NCBI GenBank assembly: GCA_913031125.1
Contig: CAJWFK010000006.1
Coordinates: forward strand, 40,031-104,030
Source of the DNA: an uncultured Woeseia sp.
GTDB lineage: Bacteria > Pseudomonadota > Gammaproteobacteria > Steroidobacterales > Woeseiaceae
DNA length: 64,000 nucleotides
Reading direction: 5' to 3'
Under the pieces are notes generated by a model that saw only the letters and a list, made by a program, of their open reading frames with translations, had not been told where the DNA came from and did no database searches. The position numbers and the translations under genes are program-made. This document shows positions 40,655 to 49,666 of this stretch, piece after piece. Every line of letters starts with the position of its first letter. The stretch's first letter is position 1.

Positions 40655-41503
40655 TTGACCCAGCCTACATTATTCGTTGTTGCAACTCCGATAGGAAACC
40701 TTGACGATTTATCACATCGAGCTAAGACTGTATTGGCCACCGTGGATCTAGTTGCTTCCGAGGATACTCGCGTGACAGCACGATTGCTATCGCATTTTAA
40801 TATCAAGGTTCGTCAAACTACTTTGCATGAATATAACGAAGACGGCAAAGTTCCAGAACTAATACGAGCGTTGGAAAGCGGAAGCTCTGTAGCTTTAGTT
40901 TCCGATGCTGGGACCCCTCTCATTAGTGACCCCGGATTTAGATTAATCAAGAAAGCTCATGAGGCAGGAATTAATATATCCCCAATACCGGGGCCGTCAG
41001 CTGTTATTGCTGCAGTTTCCTGTTCTGGATTACCGACGGATCGTTTTGTATTCGAGGGATTCTTGCCGGCTCGGGCAGGGCCACGAAAGAAACGTTTGGA
41101 GGGCCTTAAACACGAGTTTCGAACTATCGTATTTTTTGAATCTGTTCATCGTATATACAATACGCTTAGCGATATGGTTATCGCATTTGGAGGGGACCGA
41201 GAAGCAGCAATAGGAAGGGAGCTAACCAAGCGTCATGAACAGTGTGTATATGCAGATCTGAGTACTTTAGTGGAAGAGATTCGAAGCGACAGTATTCCTA
41301 AAAAGGGAGAATTTGTTATTGTTGTTGAGGGCTCAAGCGTTAAGCAAGGCCCAGATATCAATGTTGATTTGCTTCTAAAAGAGCTAACCCGTGCTCTTCC
41401 AGGAAAACAGGCTGTAGATATTATTGCTCGGGTAACAAGTGTAAATAAAAATGATCTTTATAAGAAAATGCTAGGAATTAAGAACGATTTGGGTTTAGAT
41501 TAA
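40655..41503 (+). CDS. rsmI: 16S rRNA (cytidine1402-2'-O)-methyltransferase
   Basis: It methylates the ribose of C1402 in the ribosomal decoding centre, together with RsmH (encoded at 42745) acting on the base of the same nucleotide. It has 282 residues of the tetrapyrrole-methylase fold with VVATPIGNLDDLSHRA, SEDTRVTARLL, SDAGTPLISDPGFRL and IPGPSAV. The start is TTG at 40655, with AGGA 10 nt upstream and the family start MTQPTLFVVATPIGN. It is followed by rnpB. Confidence 0.96.
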   Translation: MTQPTLFVVATPIGNLDDLSHRAKTVLATVDLVASEDTRVTARLLSHFNIKVRQTTLHEYNEDGKVPELIRALESGSSVALVSDAGTPLISDPGFRLIKKAHEAGINISPIPGPSAVIAAVSCSGLPTDRFVFEGFLPARAGPRKKRLEGLKHEFRTIVFFESVHRIYNTLSDMVIAFGGDREAAIGRELTKRHEQCVYADLSTLVEEIRSDSIPKKGEFVIVVEGSSVKQGPDINVDLLLKELTRALPGKQAVDIIARVTSVNKNDLYKKMLGIKNDLGLD

Positions 41504-41541
41504 ACCAAGTAGCAAATTATTTTAGGCTAGTTGTCTTCGAA

Positions 41542-41547
41542 TAGAAT
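41542..41547 (+). promoter_or_regulatory. Candidate -10 element for rnpB
   Basis: TAGAAT lies 4 nt before the first paired base of the RNase P RNA, at the correct distance for a transcription start near 41551-41553. No convincing -35 is seen. Confidence 0.35.
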
Positions 41548-41550
41548 AGT

Positions 41551-41914
41551 GAGAGTCGGCTAGACAATCGCCGAAACTTCAGTGTTTCGGAGGAAAGTCC
41601 GGGCTCCCTTAGGCAGGACGCCAGGTAACGCCTGGAGGGTGCAAGCCCATGGAAAGTGCCACAGAAAATATACCGCTGGTTTAGTCCAGTAAGGGTGAAA
41701 AGGTGCGGTAAGAGCGCACCGCGCGGGTGGTAACATACCGCGGCACGGCAAACCCCGTCCGGAGCAAAACCAAATAGGGGAGTGAAAGGATCTAATGCCT
41801 TAACCGTATGCCTAAACGGACTCCCGGGTAGGTTGCTAGAGACAGTCGGTGACGGCTGTCCCAGATGAATGATTGTCCACGACAGAACCCGGCTTACGGC
41901 CGGCTCTCTCTTTT
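41551..41914 (+). ncRNA. rnpB: RNase P RNA, bacterial class A
   Basis: The catalytic RNA that matures tRNA 5' ends. The conserved P4 strands are visible as GAGGAAAGTCCGGGCTCC near 41589 and GACAGAACCCGGCTTA near 41881. Also present are the GGTAAGAGCGCACCGCG block, the CCGGAGCAAAACCAAATAGGGG-like P15/L15 region (core GGAGCAAAACC) and GATGAATGATTGTCCACGAC near 41865. The 5' GAGAGTCGGCT pairs with 3' GGCCGGCTCTC (P1). A short T-rich tail (TCTCTTTTCTTAT) ends it. Its placement after rsmI and before mraZ is typical. Exact ends are estimated from P1. Confidence 0.97.
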
Positions 41915-41924
41915 CTTATATAAA

Positions 41925-42095
41925 TCATATACTTAAGATATACCGGTGTTTTTCTAACGGATTATCGCGCATTAAATCGATTAAGTACTGCTCACAGCTG
42001 GTTTCTATTTCCAATAGCTTTTCGGCAGTCTTTATATAAACCATTATCGAGAAAGTAATTATAAATGATTGATTTTTGGTTCTTAACATTGCCAT
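41925..42095 (-). CDS. Possible small protein of 56 residues, unrecognised
   Basis: This is a minus-strand frame from ATG 42095 with AAGGA 5 nt upstream, a good ribosome site. It has a hydrophobic first half (SFIITFSIMVYI) and a charged amphipathic second half (AEKLLEIETSCEQYLIDLM). It has no recognisable family. It would be transcribed toward rnpB, ending just past the rnpB tail. It may be chance, since the region is AT-rich. Confidence 0.3.
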   Translation of the reverse strand: MAMLRTKNQSFIITFSIMVYIKTAEKLLEIETSCEQYLIDLMRDNPLEKHRYILSI

Positions 42096-42165
42096 AATTA
42101 TCCTTAATTTTGCCACCAAATAGTCCCTAAGTCCCTGTACAACAACAAATAAATCACATTTTCAG

Positions 42166-42194
42166 TTGACGCTGGGAAACGGCATGAATATAGT
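42166..42194 (+). promoter_or_regulatory. Sigma70 promoter of the dcw cluster (Pmra)
   Basis: TTGACG (42166-42171), an exact 17-bp spacer, then TATAGT (42189-42194). The predicted start is near 42201, immediately before the MraZ repeats and about 80 nt ahead of mraZ. It is the best promoter in the window. Confidence 0.8.
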
Positions 42195-42202
42195 GCCAAA
42201 AA

Positions 42203-42228
42203 GTGGATAAAAGTGGGAGAAAAGGGGT
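42203..42228 (+). promoter_or_regulatory. MraZ-box operator: three 10-bp direct repeats
   Basis: GTGGA, GTGGG and AGGGG recur exactly every 10 bp (42203, 42213, 42223) inside AA-rich decamers. MraZ is known to bind tandem TGGGN repeats at 10-bp spacing near the mraZ promoter. Lying just after the predicted start, the array should allow MraZ autorepression of the whole dcw cluster. Confidence 0.75.
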
Positions 42229-42279
42229 AAATGCGGTCATTAGAGAATGAACACCGCTATTTGACCCCAAAAATAATCC

Positions 42280-42729
42280 ATGTTGCGCGGAGCTACCAAG
42301 GTTACATTGGACGCCAAGGGGCGGTTAGCAATTCCAACCCGGTACAGGGACTGGATAGGTACCCGTTGCAGTGGGCAGCTCATAGCAACGGTCGACAAAG
42401 ATTACTGCCTTCTTCTCTATCCACTTCCAGATTGGGAAGAGATAGAACGCAAATTAATGCGCCTTCCAAGTCTCGACACAAAAGCTCGTCGTCTACAGCG
42501 ATTGATGGTGGGCCACGCTACGGAATTAGATGTCGATGGTCATGGGCGCATTCTTTTGTCACGTGAGTTGCGTGAATTTGCTGGGCTAGAACGACAAGCG
42601 GTGTTGCTTGGTCAGGGAAATCGATTCGAACTTTGGGATGAAGAACGTTGGAATGGTACGCGGGACGGATGGCTGAATGATGGAGATGAAGTAGATCTAT
42701 CAGCGCAGCTTGAAACCCTTACTCTGTAG
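42280..42729 (+). CDS. mraZ: Transcriptional regulator MraZ
   Basis: A DNA-binding autoregulator of the dcw cluster, with 149 residues and two AbrB-like half domains. Each carries the conserved DxxGR motif: VTLDAKGRLAIPTRYRD near residue 8 and LDVDGHGRILLSRELR near residue 85. The start MLRGA fits the family. It is the first gene of the cluster and sits behind its own predicted operator. Confidence 0.96.
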   Translation: MLRGATKVTLDAKGRLAIPTRYRDWIGTRCSGQLIATVDKDYCLLLYPLPDWEEIERKLMRLPSLDTKARRLQRLMVGHATELDVDGHGRILLSRELREFAGLERQAVLLGQGNRFELWDEERWNGTRDGWLNDGDEVDLSAQLETLTL

Positions 42730-42744
42730 GTTTCCGCCGTAAAA

Positions 42745-43689
42745 GTGACGGAACACTTTTTAAGTTGCGGTAAACATATTCCGGTTCTTTTGGAACCTGT
42801 AATTCAGGGTCTTAACCTAAAGCCTGATGGATGTTATTTGGACGGGACTTTTGGTCGCGGAGGTCATTCAAGGGGGATATTGCAAAAACTCGGATCAAGT
42901 GGGCGCCTTGTGGCACTTGATCGGGATCCAGCAGCAATCGCTGATGCCCCTGAAAATCTTAAAAGTGATTCACGTCTCGAACTAATTGGCGGAGAATTTT
43001 CGGAACTTAGAGCTTATGCAGCTGAAAGAAATTTACTCGGAAAAGTGGATGGCTTGCTACTCGATTTGGGCGTCTCGTCACCACAATTGGATGAAGCTGA
43101 CAGAGGATTTAGTTTTAGGCTCGATGGACCACTCGACATGCGAATGGATCCATCGTCAGGACAAAGTGCAGCAGAATGGCTTGCATCGGTGGATGAAAAA
43201 ACCTTGATACAGGTACTTAGAAAATATGGAGAAGAACCTTACGCCAGACCTATAGCAAAAGCTATCATCGCCGCTCGACATGCATCGCGCATCGAAACAA
43301 CCGCGGAGCTTGTAAAGGTTATTTGTCAGGCCCGGCCAAAGCTTAGAAAAAACCGACACCCTGCCACTCAATCTTTTCAGGCTATTCGTATATTCATCAA
43401 TGACGAGCTTGTGCAGCTTAGAACGCTGCTCATTGCATCGATTGATTTATTATCCCGCGGAGGCCGGCTTTGCATTATCAGTTTCCATTCTCTGGAAGAT
43501 AGGATCGTAAAGCGTTTTATGCGGGGGAATTCTGTTGAACCGGAGCAGTATCGGGGATTGCCAAATATTCCTCGGGAGATGTTACCTTCGTTAAAAATTA
43601 TTGGTAAACCAGTAACTGCCGATGCCGCTGAAATCGCGCTTAATCGACGTGCTCGAACTGCGCGCTTGCGTATTGCGGAGCGACAGTGA
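42745..43689 (+). CDS. rsmH: 16S rRNA (cytosine1402-N4)-methyltransferase
   Basis: It methylates N4 of C1402 in 16S rRNA. It has 314 residues with the SAM-binding DGTFGRGGHSRGIL near residue 33 and the C-terminal SFHSLEDRIVKRF. The start is GTG at 42745 (MTEHFLSCGKHIPVLL). It is in the dcw order mraZ-rsmH-ftsL, and its last bases overlap the ftsL start region. Confidence 0.97.
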   Translation: MTEHFLSCGKHIPVLLEPVIQGLNLKPDGCYLDGTFGRGGHSRGILQKLGSSGRLVALDRDPAAIADAPENLKSDSRLELIGGEFSELRAYAAERNLLGKVDGLLLDLGVSSPQLDEADRGFSFRLDGPLDMRMDPSSGQSAAEWLASVDEKTLIQVLRKYGEEPYARPIAKAIIAARHASRIETTAELVKVICQARPKLRKNRHPATQSFQAIRIFINDELVQLRTLLIASIDLLSRGGRLCIISFHSLEDRIVKRFMRGNSVEPEQYRGLPNIPREMLPSLKIIGKPVTADAAEIALNRRARTARLRIAERQ

Positions 43690-43976
43690 TGCGGGAAAAT
43701 GAGAACCGACAACCATTCCTTTTAACTATCATTTTCGCATTTATATGTGTCGTGTCGGCGATGGCGCTGATCTATAACAAACACGAGTCACGCAAGCTCT
43801 TTATCGAACTCGAGCAACTCACTGGGGAGCGCGATGAGCTTAATATTGAGTGGGGTCAGCTACAAATCGAGCAAAGCACGTGGGCTACTCATGCGCGAAT
43901 AGAGAAAGTAGCAACCGAAGAATTATCGTTGGTACGCCCAAATCAAACCAAAATTTACATTATCGAACGCCAATGA
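43689..43976 (+). CDS. ftsL: Cell division protein FtsL
   Basis: A short bitopic protein of the FtsQLB divisome complex, about 95 residues. It has one membrane helix (about residues 10-28) followed by a periplasmic coiled coil (residues about 35-75). GGAG lies 8 nt before ATG 43689; a GTG one codon earlier is the alternative. Identity rests on topology and position between rsmH and ftsI. Confidence 0.9.
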   Translation: MRENENRQPFLLTIIFAFICVVSAMALIYNKHESRKLFIELEQLTGERDELNIEWGQLQIEQSTWATHARIEKVATEELSLVRPNQTKIYIIERQ

Positions 43977-45700
43977 ACCGAGGAGCAAGGACAAAACAGC
44001 TGATCAGAAAAAAGTTTTCTCATAGAGTGTTTATGGTGATCTTGTTTTTTGCGTTGGCCGCTATTGCTCTGCTTGCACGAGCTGTTCAGCTGCAGGTATT
44101 TAACACGGAGTTTTTGAACCAGCAAGCGGACACTAGGCATTTACGGACGGAAAAGATCTCAGCACATCGCGGTTCGGTAATTGATCGAAATGGTGAGCCT
44201 CTAGCGATCAGTACGCCGGTTGATAGTGTCTGGGCTAATCCACAGAAACTTGTTGCGGCAGTTGACCATGTGCCGGAGCTGGCAGGTATTTTAAATGTCG
44301 ATCCGGATCAGCTGATGCGCCGGATTACCCGAAGTATGGATAAGGAATTTCTTTATCTGAAACGACATCTCAGTCCAGAGATGGCGGCACAGGTCCTAAA
44401 TCTAAAGTTGCCTGGCGTAAGCGCACTTAGAGAATATCGGCGCTATTACCCTGCTGGTGAAGTCGCTGGGCACTTAGTTGGATTTACGAATATCGATGAT
44501 GATGGGCAGGAAGGGCTTGAACTCGCATTTAATCACTGGCTATCAGGAGAGTCGGGGTCAAAAAGAGTCCTAAAAGACCGATTTGGTCGAGCTGTTGAAA
44601 ATGTAGCAAATATTAAGTCTCCGCGTCATGGGAAAGAGCTTAGGTCGAGTATCGATCTTCGGTTGCAGTACCTTGCGTATCGGACCTTGAAGGGCGCAAT
44701 TCAAAAGCACAAAGCAGGGTCTGGTTCAGTGGTAATCCTCGATGTAAGGACTGGCGAGGTTCTTGCTATGGTAAATCAGCCATCCTACAACCCTAATGAT
44801 CGCTCACAATTTTCTGCGGAACGCTATCGGAATCGCGCGGTTACGGATATTTTTGAGCCAGGGTCAAGCATCAAACCTTTAATTTTGGCAGCGGCTTTGG
44901 AAAGTGGTCGTTACCAAGGTAGTAGTGTGATCGACACATCTCCGGGGTATGTCATAGTAGGTCCAAAACGTATAGAGGATCCCAATAACCTTGGCCGGGT
45001 TAGCTTAACTACCATATTGTCAAGGTCGAGTAATGTCGGTGTCACTAAGATTGCAATGTCACTTGAGGCAGACCAACTGTGGCAAACGATGACCAGATTC
45101 GGCCTAGGCTCGCTAACATCCAGTGGGTTTCCTGGAGAATCGGCGGGTTTACTAACTCATTACAACGACTGGCGACAGATTAGTCAGGCAACACTCGGCT
45201 ATGGTTATGGCGTTTCAGTTACTGCATTGCAGCTGGCTCAAGCTTACGCTGCAATCGGGAGTGATGGCGAAATTCGACCGGTGTCTCTTGTTGCTCTCGA
45301 TCAGCCGAACGTGAGTCGACGTATCATTTCTAGCGAAAACGCCTTAACGATAAGGCAAATGATGGAGGAAGTAGTGAGACCAGGGGGGACCGGGAGTGAG
45401 GCCAGTGTGCCAGGTTACCGAATTGCTGGAAAAACAGGAACCTCTTGGAAGTTCGCGCCTGGTGGTTATTCAGAAGACAAGTATTTTTCTATTTTTGCTG
45501 GTCTGGCGCCTGCCAGCGATCCGCGAGTAGCGACGGTTGTAATCATCGATGAGCCGACGGGCAATTTATATTATGGTGGTGACGTGGCTGCACCGCTTTT
45601 CGGAAATGTTATGGCGGAATCATTACGCCTGCTAGCCGTTCCACCCGATGCTGCGCTTGTAGGTGCACCTGAAGGGGTGGTTCAGGTAATGAGCCAATGA
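43973..45700 (+). CDS. ftsI: Septal peptidoglycan transpeptidase FtsI (PBP3)
   Basis: A class B penicillin-binding protein of 575 residues. It has a basic N-terminus and one membrane helix (about residues 19-40), a dimerisation domain, then the transpeptidase domain. The catalytic Ser298 and Lys301 lie in GSSIKP, with SSN near residue 355 and KTGT near residue 485. ATG 43973 overlaps the ftsL stop as ATGA. An upstream frame extension to 43850 lies within ftsL and is not likely used. It acts with FtsW. Confidence 0.97.
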   Translation: MNRGARTKQLIRKKFSHRVFMVILFFALAAIALLARAVQLQVFNTEFLNQQADTRHLRTEKISAHRGSVIDRNGEPLAISTPVDSVWANPQKLVAAVDHVPELAGILNVDPDQLMRRITRSMDKEFLYLKRHLSPEMAAQVLNLKLPGVSALREYRRYYPAGEVAGHLVGFTNIDDDGQEGLELAFNHWLSGESGSKRVLKDRFGRAVENVANIKSPRHGKELRSSIDLRLQYLAYRTLKGAIQKHKAGSGSVVILDVRTGEVLAMVNQPSYNPNDRSQFSAERYRNRAVTDIFEPGSSIKPLILAAALESGRYQGSSVIDTSPGYVIVGPKRIEDPNNLGRVSLTTILSRSSNVGVTKIAMSLEADQLWQTMTRFGLGSLTSSGFPGESAGLLTHYNDWRQISQATLGYGYGVSVTALQLAQAYAAIGSDGEIRPVSLVALDQPNVSRRIISSENALTIRQMMEEVVRPGGTGSEASVPGYRIAGKTGTSWKFAPGGYSEDKYFSIFAGLAPASDPRVATVVIIDEPTGNLYYGGDVAAPLFGNVMAESLRLLAVPPDAALVGAPEGVVQVMSQ

Positions 45701-47205
45701 GCATGGTCGCCCAAAGTTGTGTTCCGAAAGTTAACTTAAAAGCACTTTTGGAAGGTATCAGTGACTCACCGGCAATTGAAATATCAGGGATATCAGCTGA
45801 CTCAAGAAAGATTAAATCAGGATTTGCTTTTTTTGCGTGTCAAGGGGCAAACAATCATGGATTAGATTTTATAGAGCATGCTGAAGCTGCTGGTGCAACT
45901 GCTGTTATTTGGGACTCAACAACGGGCAGCCCTGTCGATTCGAATTTGCCTATGGTGCCTGTTGATAAGCTGGTTAACAAAATGGGTGAAATAGCAAATC
46001 GTTGGTATAAGTCACCATCGAAGGCTCTTAAAGTTGCCGGCGTTACCGGAACAAATGGTAAGACAACGGTAGCATTTCTGATATCTAAAGCACTAAGCCT
46101 TATAGATAAGAAATGTGGTTACATTGGCACCCTCGGTAGTGGTATCAGCCAAATAAACAGCAGTGGCCCGTTAACAACTCCAACTTGTTTTGATTTACAT
46201 GAGCTACTTGCTGGTTTTCGTGACAATAATGCGGGCCATGCTGCCATTGAAGTCTCATCACATGCCTTGGAGCAGGCACGCATCAATGGCATTAAATTTG
46301 ATTCCGCTATTTTTACCAACCTCAGTAGAGACCATATTGATTATCATGGCAGTATGCGAGCCTACTTCGAGGCGAAGGCACGTCTTTTTTTAGATTATGA
46401 TGTCAGTTTCCGCATTGTAAATATAGATACTGTTTTTGGCGCTGAGCTTGCTAATCGCTGCGGAGCTAACGTGGTGACCGTGTCCACGAAAATAGATCGG
46501 CCAGAAAATGGCCGGCCTCATATCTTTGTTCGCTCTATGGTTGCTCACGAATCTGGAGTGCGCGTCATTGTGCGCAGTTCGTGGGGTGAGGGAGAAATAA
46601 ATTTAAAGCTCATCGGGGATTTCAATGTGGCAAATGCCTTAGAAGTACTCGCTCTACTGCTTTGCTATGAGATTCGTTTTGATGAGGCGTGTGCTGTACT
46701 CGGTAATGTCACTGCTCCCCCTGGTCGGATGGAACCGATTCAAGGTCTAACCGAAGGTGATCTGCCACAGGTCTATGTCGATTTTTCACATACACCAGCG
46801 AGTCTAGAAGCTGCATTAGGAGTTCTAAGAGCACACTGCAAGGGAGAACTTTGGTGTGTTTTCGGTTGTGGGGGAGACCGAGATGAAGGCAAGAGGCCGA
46901 TGATGGGAGAAGTGGTCGAGCGTTTGGCCGATAACGCTATCGTCACCAGCGACAATCCGCGTTCAGAGTCACCTCACGCAATTATCAACGACATACTTGG
47001 CGGCATGGATGAATATGAGGCTGTGATCGATAATCGTATGGAGGCGATTGCTTATGCCATATCAAATGCAAAACCTAAAGATATTGTGCTTATTGCCGGT
47101 AAAGGCCATGAGAATTACCAATTGATTGGAGACAGGAAAATCTTTTTTTCCGATTACCAAGTTGGTAGGGAAAGCCTGCGATCTCGGGCCGGGGTGCTCG
47201 AATGA
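45697..47205 (+). CDS. murE: UDP-MurNAc-L-Ala-D-Glu:meso-diaminopimelate ligase
   Basis: It adds the third residue to the peptidoglycan stem. It has 502 residues with the ATP loop VTGTNGKTT near residue 116. DNPRSE near residue 420 is the meso-diaminopimelate specificity motif, so the murein is Gram-negative type. It overlaps the ftsI stop by ATGA, and a second ATG two codons later is an alternative start. Confidence 0.98.
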   Translation: MSMVAQSCVPKVNLKALLEGISDSPAIEISGISADSRKIKSGFAFFACQGANNHGLDFIEHAEAAGATAVIWDSTTGSPVDSNLPMVPVDKLVNKMGEIANRWYKSPSKALKVAGVTGTNGKTTVAFLISKALSLIDKKCGYIGTLGSGISQINSSGPLTTPTCFDLHELLAGFRDNNAGHAAIEVSSHALEQARINGIKFDSAIFTNLSRDHIDYHGSMRAYFEAKARLFLDYDVSFRIVNIDTVFGAELANRCGANVVTVSTKIDRPENGRPHIFVRSMVAHESGVRVIVRSSWGEGEINLKLIGDFNVANALEVLALLLCYEIRFDEACAVLGNVTAPPGRMEPIQGLTEGDLPQVYVDFSHTPASLEAALGVLRAHCKGELWCVFGCGGDRDEGKRPMMGEVVERLADNAIVTSDNPRSESPHAIINDILGGMDEYEAVIDNRMEAIAYAISNAKPKDIVLIAGKGHENYQLIGDRKIFFSDYQVGRESLRSRAGVLE

Positions 47206-48581
47206 TACAAAGCACTTTAGCAGATGCCGCTAAGTACATGCATGGTTCATTACGCGGTAAGAATGCTCAGTTTCGGGGGGTAAGCACCGATACGCGGTCT
47301 TTGCGTCCCGGTGAATTGTTTGTCGCGCTTCAGGGGCCGAATTTCGATGGTACTGCGTTTGTAGAGCAGGCCGCCGATAGCCAGGCTGCTGGCGCTGTTG
47401 TATGCCGTGAAATGAATGTCAATCTTTCAACCATTGTTGTCGATGATACGATCAAGGCTCTCGGCGAATTAGGTAAGAATTGGCGTAAGCAGTTATCAGC
47501 CACTGTCGTAGGGGTTACTGGCAGCAATGGAAAGACTACATTAAAAGAATTGCTGGCAAGTTGTCTTTCTATATCTGCAGATACGTTCGCGACCCACGGT
47601 AATCTTAATAATGAAATTGGCGTTCCGTTGATGCTTCTCCGTATGGCGTCAAATCATCGTTTTGCCGTAATAGAGATGGGTGCGAATCGTTCCGGTGAAA
47701 TAGGCTATCTAACGTCGCTTGCATTGCCAGACCTAGTAACTATAACCAATGCGGCACCTGCCCATCTTGAGGGCTTTGGATCAGTTGAGGGTGTTGCTCA
47801 TTCTAAGGGTGAAATTATCACCGGTAAACGTACGCCGCAGTTTGTGATACTCAATGCAGATGACGACTATTTTGATTACTGGAAATCCATTACCAATGGT
47901 TCACGGGTGGTTAGCTTCGGACTAGACGTTAATGCTGATATTCGGGCAAGTGGTATAAAAGCATATGAAGGACACGCAGAATTTAACCTGCACCTGACTG
48001 ATGAATGTTATGAAATCCACTTGCCGCTGGCTGGTAAACACAATGTATTGAACGCTTGTGCTACCGCAGCTATCGCAAGCTCGCTTGGAATTAGTGGAAA
48101 GCAAATCCAAAAGGGCTTAGAAACAGTGCGTCCGATTGGCGGCCGATTACAAACTGTGAAAAGCCATGTAGGAGCTGCTTTGTATGATGACAGCTATAAC
48201 GCTAATCCCATTAGTGTGCAGGCCGCAGCTGAGTTTCTTGCGGCGCAAAAAGGTGACCGTTGGTTTGTCCTCGGTGATATGGGGGAGTTGGGCGGAGATG
48301 CGGAGCTATTACATGCCCATATTGGTTGTCTTATCAGAGAAGCTGGCATTGAAAATCTTTTCGCTACAGGCCCACTTTCTAGAAAAGCTGTCGACTCATT
48401 TGGAGAGGGGGGTCGCTGGTTTAAGAACGTCGAAGCGTTGTCAAAAGAACTGAATACATTGGTTACTAAGCATGATGCTGTATTAGTAAAAGGAAGTCGC
48501 TCTATGGGTATGGAGCGCGTCGTGAAAGCGCTTGCGATCACAGAAGACATTGGTATTCAAGATAGTATGAGGAGTGCCTAG
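47202..48581 (+). CDS. murF: UDP-MurNAc-tripeptide:D-alanyl-D-alanine ligase
   Basis: It adds D-Ala-D-Ala to complete the UDP-MurNAc-pentapeptide. It has 459 residues with the ATP loop [14 protein letters not shown] near residue 106, [13 protein letters not shown] near 155, and YDDSYNANP near 327. It starts inside the murE stop (ATGA) and is followed 2 nt later by mraY. Confidence 0.97.
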   Translation: MIQSTLADAAKYMHGSLRGKNAQFRGVSTDTRSLRPGELFVALQGPNFDGTAFVEQAADSQAAGAVVCREMNVNLSTIVVDDTIKALGELGKNWRKQLSATVVGVTGSNGKTTLKELLASCLSISADTFATHGNLNNEIGVPLMLLRMASNHRFAVIEMGANRSGEIGYLTSLALPDLVTITNAAPAHLEGFGSVEGVAHSKGEIITGKRTPQFVILNADDDYFDYWKSITNGSRVVSFGLDVNADIRASGIKAYEGHAEFNLHLTDECYEIHLPLAGKHNVLNACATAAIASSLGISGKQIQKGLETVRPIGGRLQTVKSHVGAALYDDSYNANPISVQAAAEFLAAQKGDRWFVLGDMGELGGDAELLHAHIGCLIREAGIENLFATGPLSRKAVDSFGEGGRWFKNVEALSKELNTLVTKHDAVLVKGSRSMGMERVVKALAITEDIGIQDSMRSA

Positions 48582-48583
48582 AG

Positions 48584-49666
48584 ATGCTTCTGTACTTAAC
48601 TAATTATCTTGCACAGTTTGAAAGTGGTTTTTACGTATTTAACTATTTGACTTTGCGTGCAATTCTCGGAGCGCTTACTGCGCTCGTGATTTCATTCGTC
48701 ATAGGCCCACGGATGATTGAACGACTTAGCTCTAACCAAGGCGGGCAGCCTGTCCGCACGTATGGACCGGAAACTCATATCGTAAAGACGGGAACACCGA
48801 CTATGGGTGGTGCACTCATCATTGCGGCAATTGTTATGAGTACATTTTTATGGGCGGATTTGAATAATCACTTAATTTGGGTAGTCCTTTTTGTGACTGT
48901 TTCTTTCGGTGCAATAGGATTTGTCGATGACTATAAAAAGTTGATTCTGCAGGACCCCGCTGGTCTAAACGCATGGCATAAATTTTTCTGGCAATCGGTC
49001 GCAGCAATTATTCCGGCTATTACGCTTTTTGCACTGGCGACTGACGAAATTAGCACGTCATTACTCATTCCATATTTTAAGGACCTATGGATACCACTTG
49101 GGATTTTTCAAATTATTGTTTCATTTATTTTTATCGTAGGTTTCTCCAACGCTGTAAATCTAACAGATGGGCTTGATGGCTTAGCAATAATGCCTACCGT
49201 ACTGGTGGGCGGTGCTCTAGGTGTATTCGCATATGTGACAGGCAATATAAATTTTTCTGAATATCTGGGCATACCATACGTAGCTGGAACAGGAGAAATA
49301 CTCGTATTCTGCGCCGCTTTATCCGGGGCAGGGTTAGGTTTTCTGTGGTTTAACACGTATCCGGCACAGGTATTTATGGGCGATATAGGTGCACTTTCGC
49401 TTGGTGCAGCTCTTGGTGTTGTAGCGGTTGTTGTTCGTCAGGAAATTGTCCTCGCAATAATGGGCGGGGTTTTTGTGGTCGAAACTTTGTCAGTAATGAT
49501 TCAAGTAGCATCTTTTAAACTGACTGGTAAGCGCGTTTTTCGAATGGCACCGCTACATCATCATTTTGAGTTAAAAGGATGGGCCGAGCCGAAGGTGATT
49601 GTCAGATTTTGGATTATTACGGTCATTCTGGTGCTTATAGGTTTGGCTAGTCTGAAAATTCGATGA
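48584..49666 (+). CDS. mraY: Phospho-N-acetylmuramoyl-pentapeptide transferase
   Basis: A ten-helix inner-membrane enzyme that makes lipid I on undecaprenyl phosphate. It has 360 residues with GTPTMGG near residue 70, FVDDYKK near 112, [10 protein letters not shown] near 193, GDIGALSLG near 267 and the MraY HHHFE motif near 325. The ATG follows the murF stop by 2 nt. Confidence 0.98.
   Translation: MLLYLTNYLAQFESGFYVFNYLTLRAILGALTALVISFVIGPRMIERLSSNQGGQPVRTYGPETHIVKTGTPTMGGALIIAAIVMSTFLWADLNNHLIWVVLFVTVSFGAIGFVDDYKKLILQDPAGLNAWHKFFWQSVAAIIPAITLFALATDEISTSLLIPYFKDLWIPLGIFQIIVSFIFIVGFSNAVNLTDGLDGLAIMPTVLVGGALGVFAYVTGNINFSEYLGIPYVAGTGEILVFCAALSGAGLGFLWFNTYPAQVFMGDIGALSLGAALGVVAVVVRQEIVLAIMGGVFVVETLSVMIQVASFKLTGKRVFRMAPLHHHFELKGWAEPKVIVRFWIITVILVLIGLASLKIR

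Larger units (their letters stand above)
41915..42279 (+). other. 365-nt region between rnpB and mraZ
   Basis: Apart from the dcw promoter and MraZ repeats at its right end (42166-42228) this region has no clear known gene. It is AT-rich and holds one possible small reading frame on the minus strand (41925-42095). Confidence 0.6.

Noticed and set aside
41551..41914. Small minus-strand reading frame inside rnpB (41560-41751)
   Set aside because: The region is clearly RNase P RNA, and the reading frame is fortuitous.
43850..43972. 41-codon upstream extension of ftsI
   Set aside because: It lies wholly inside ftsL in another frame. The ATG at 43973 overlaps the ftsL stop and begins the usual basic N-terminus.
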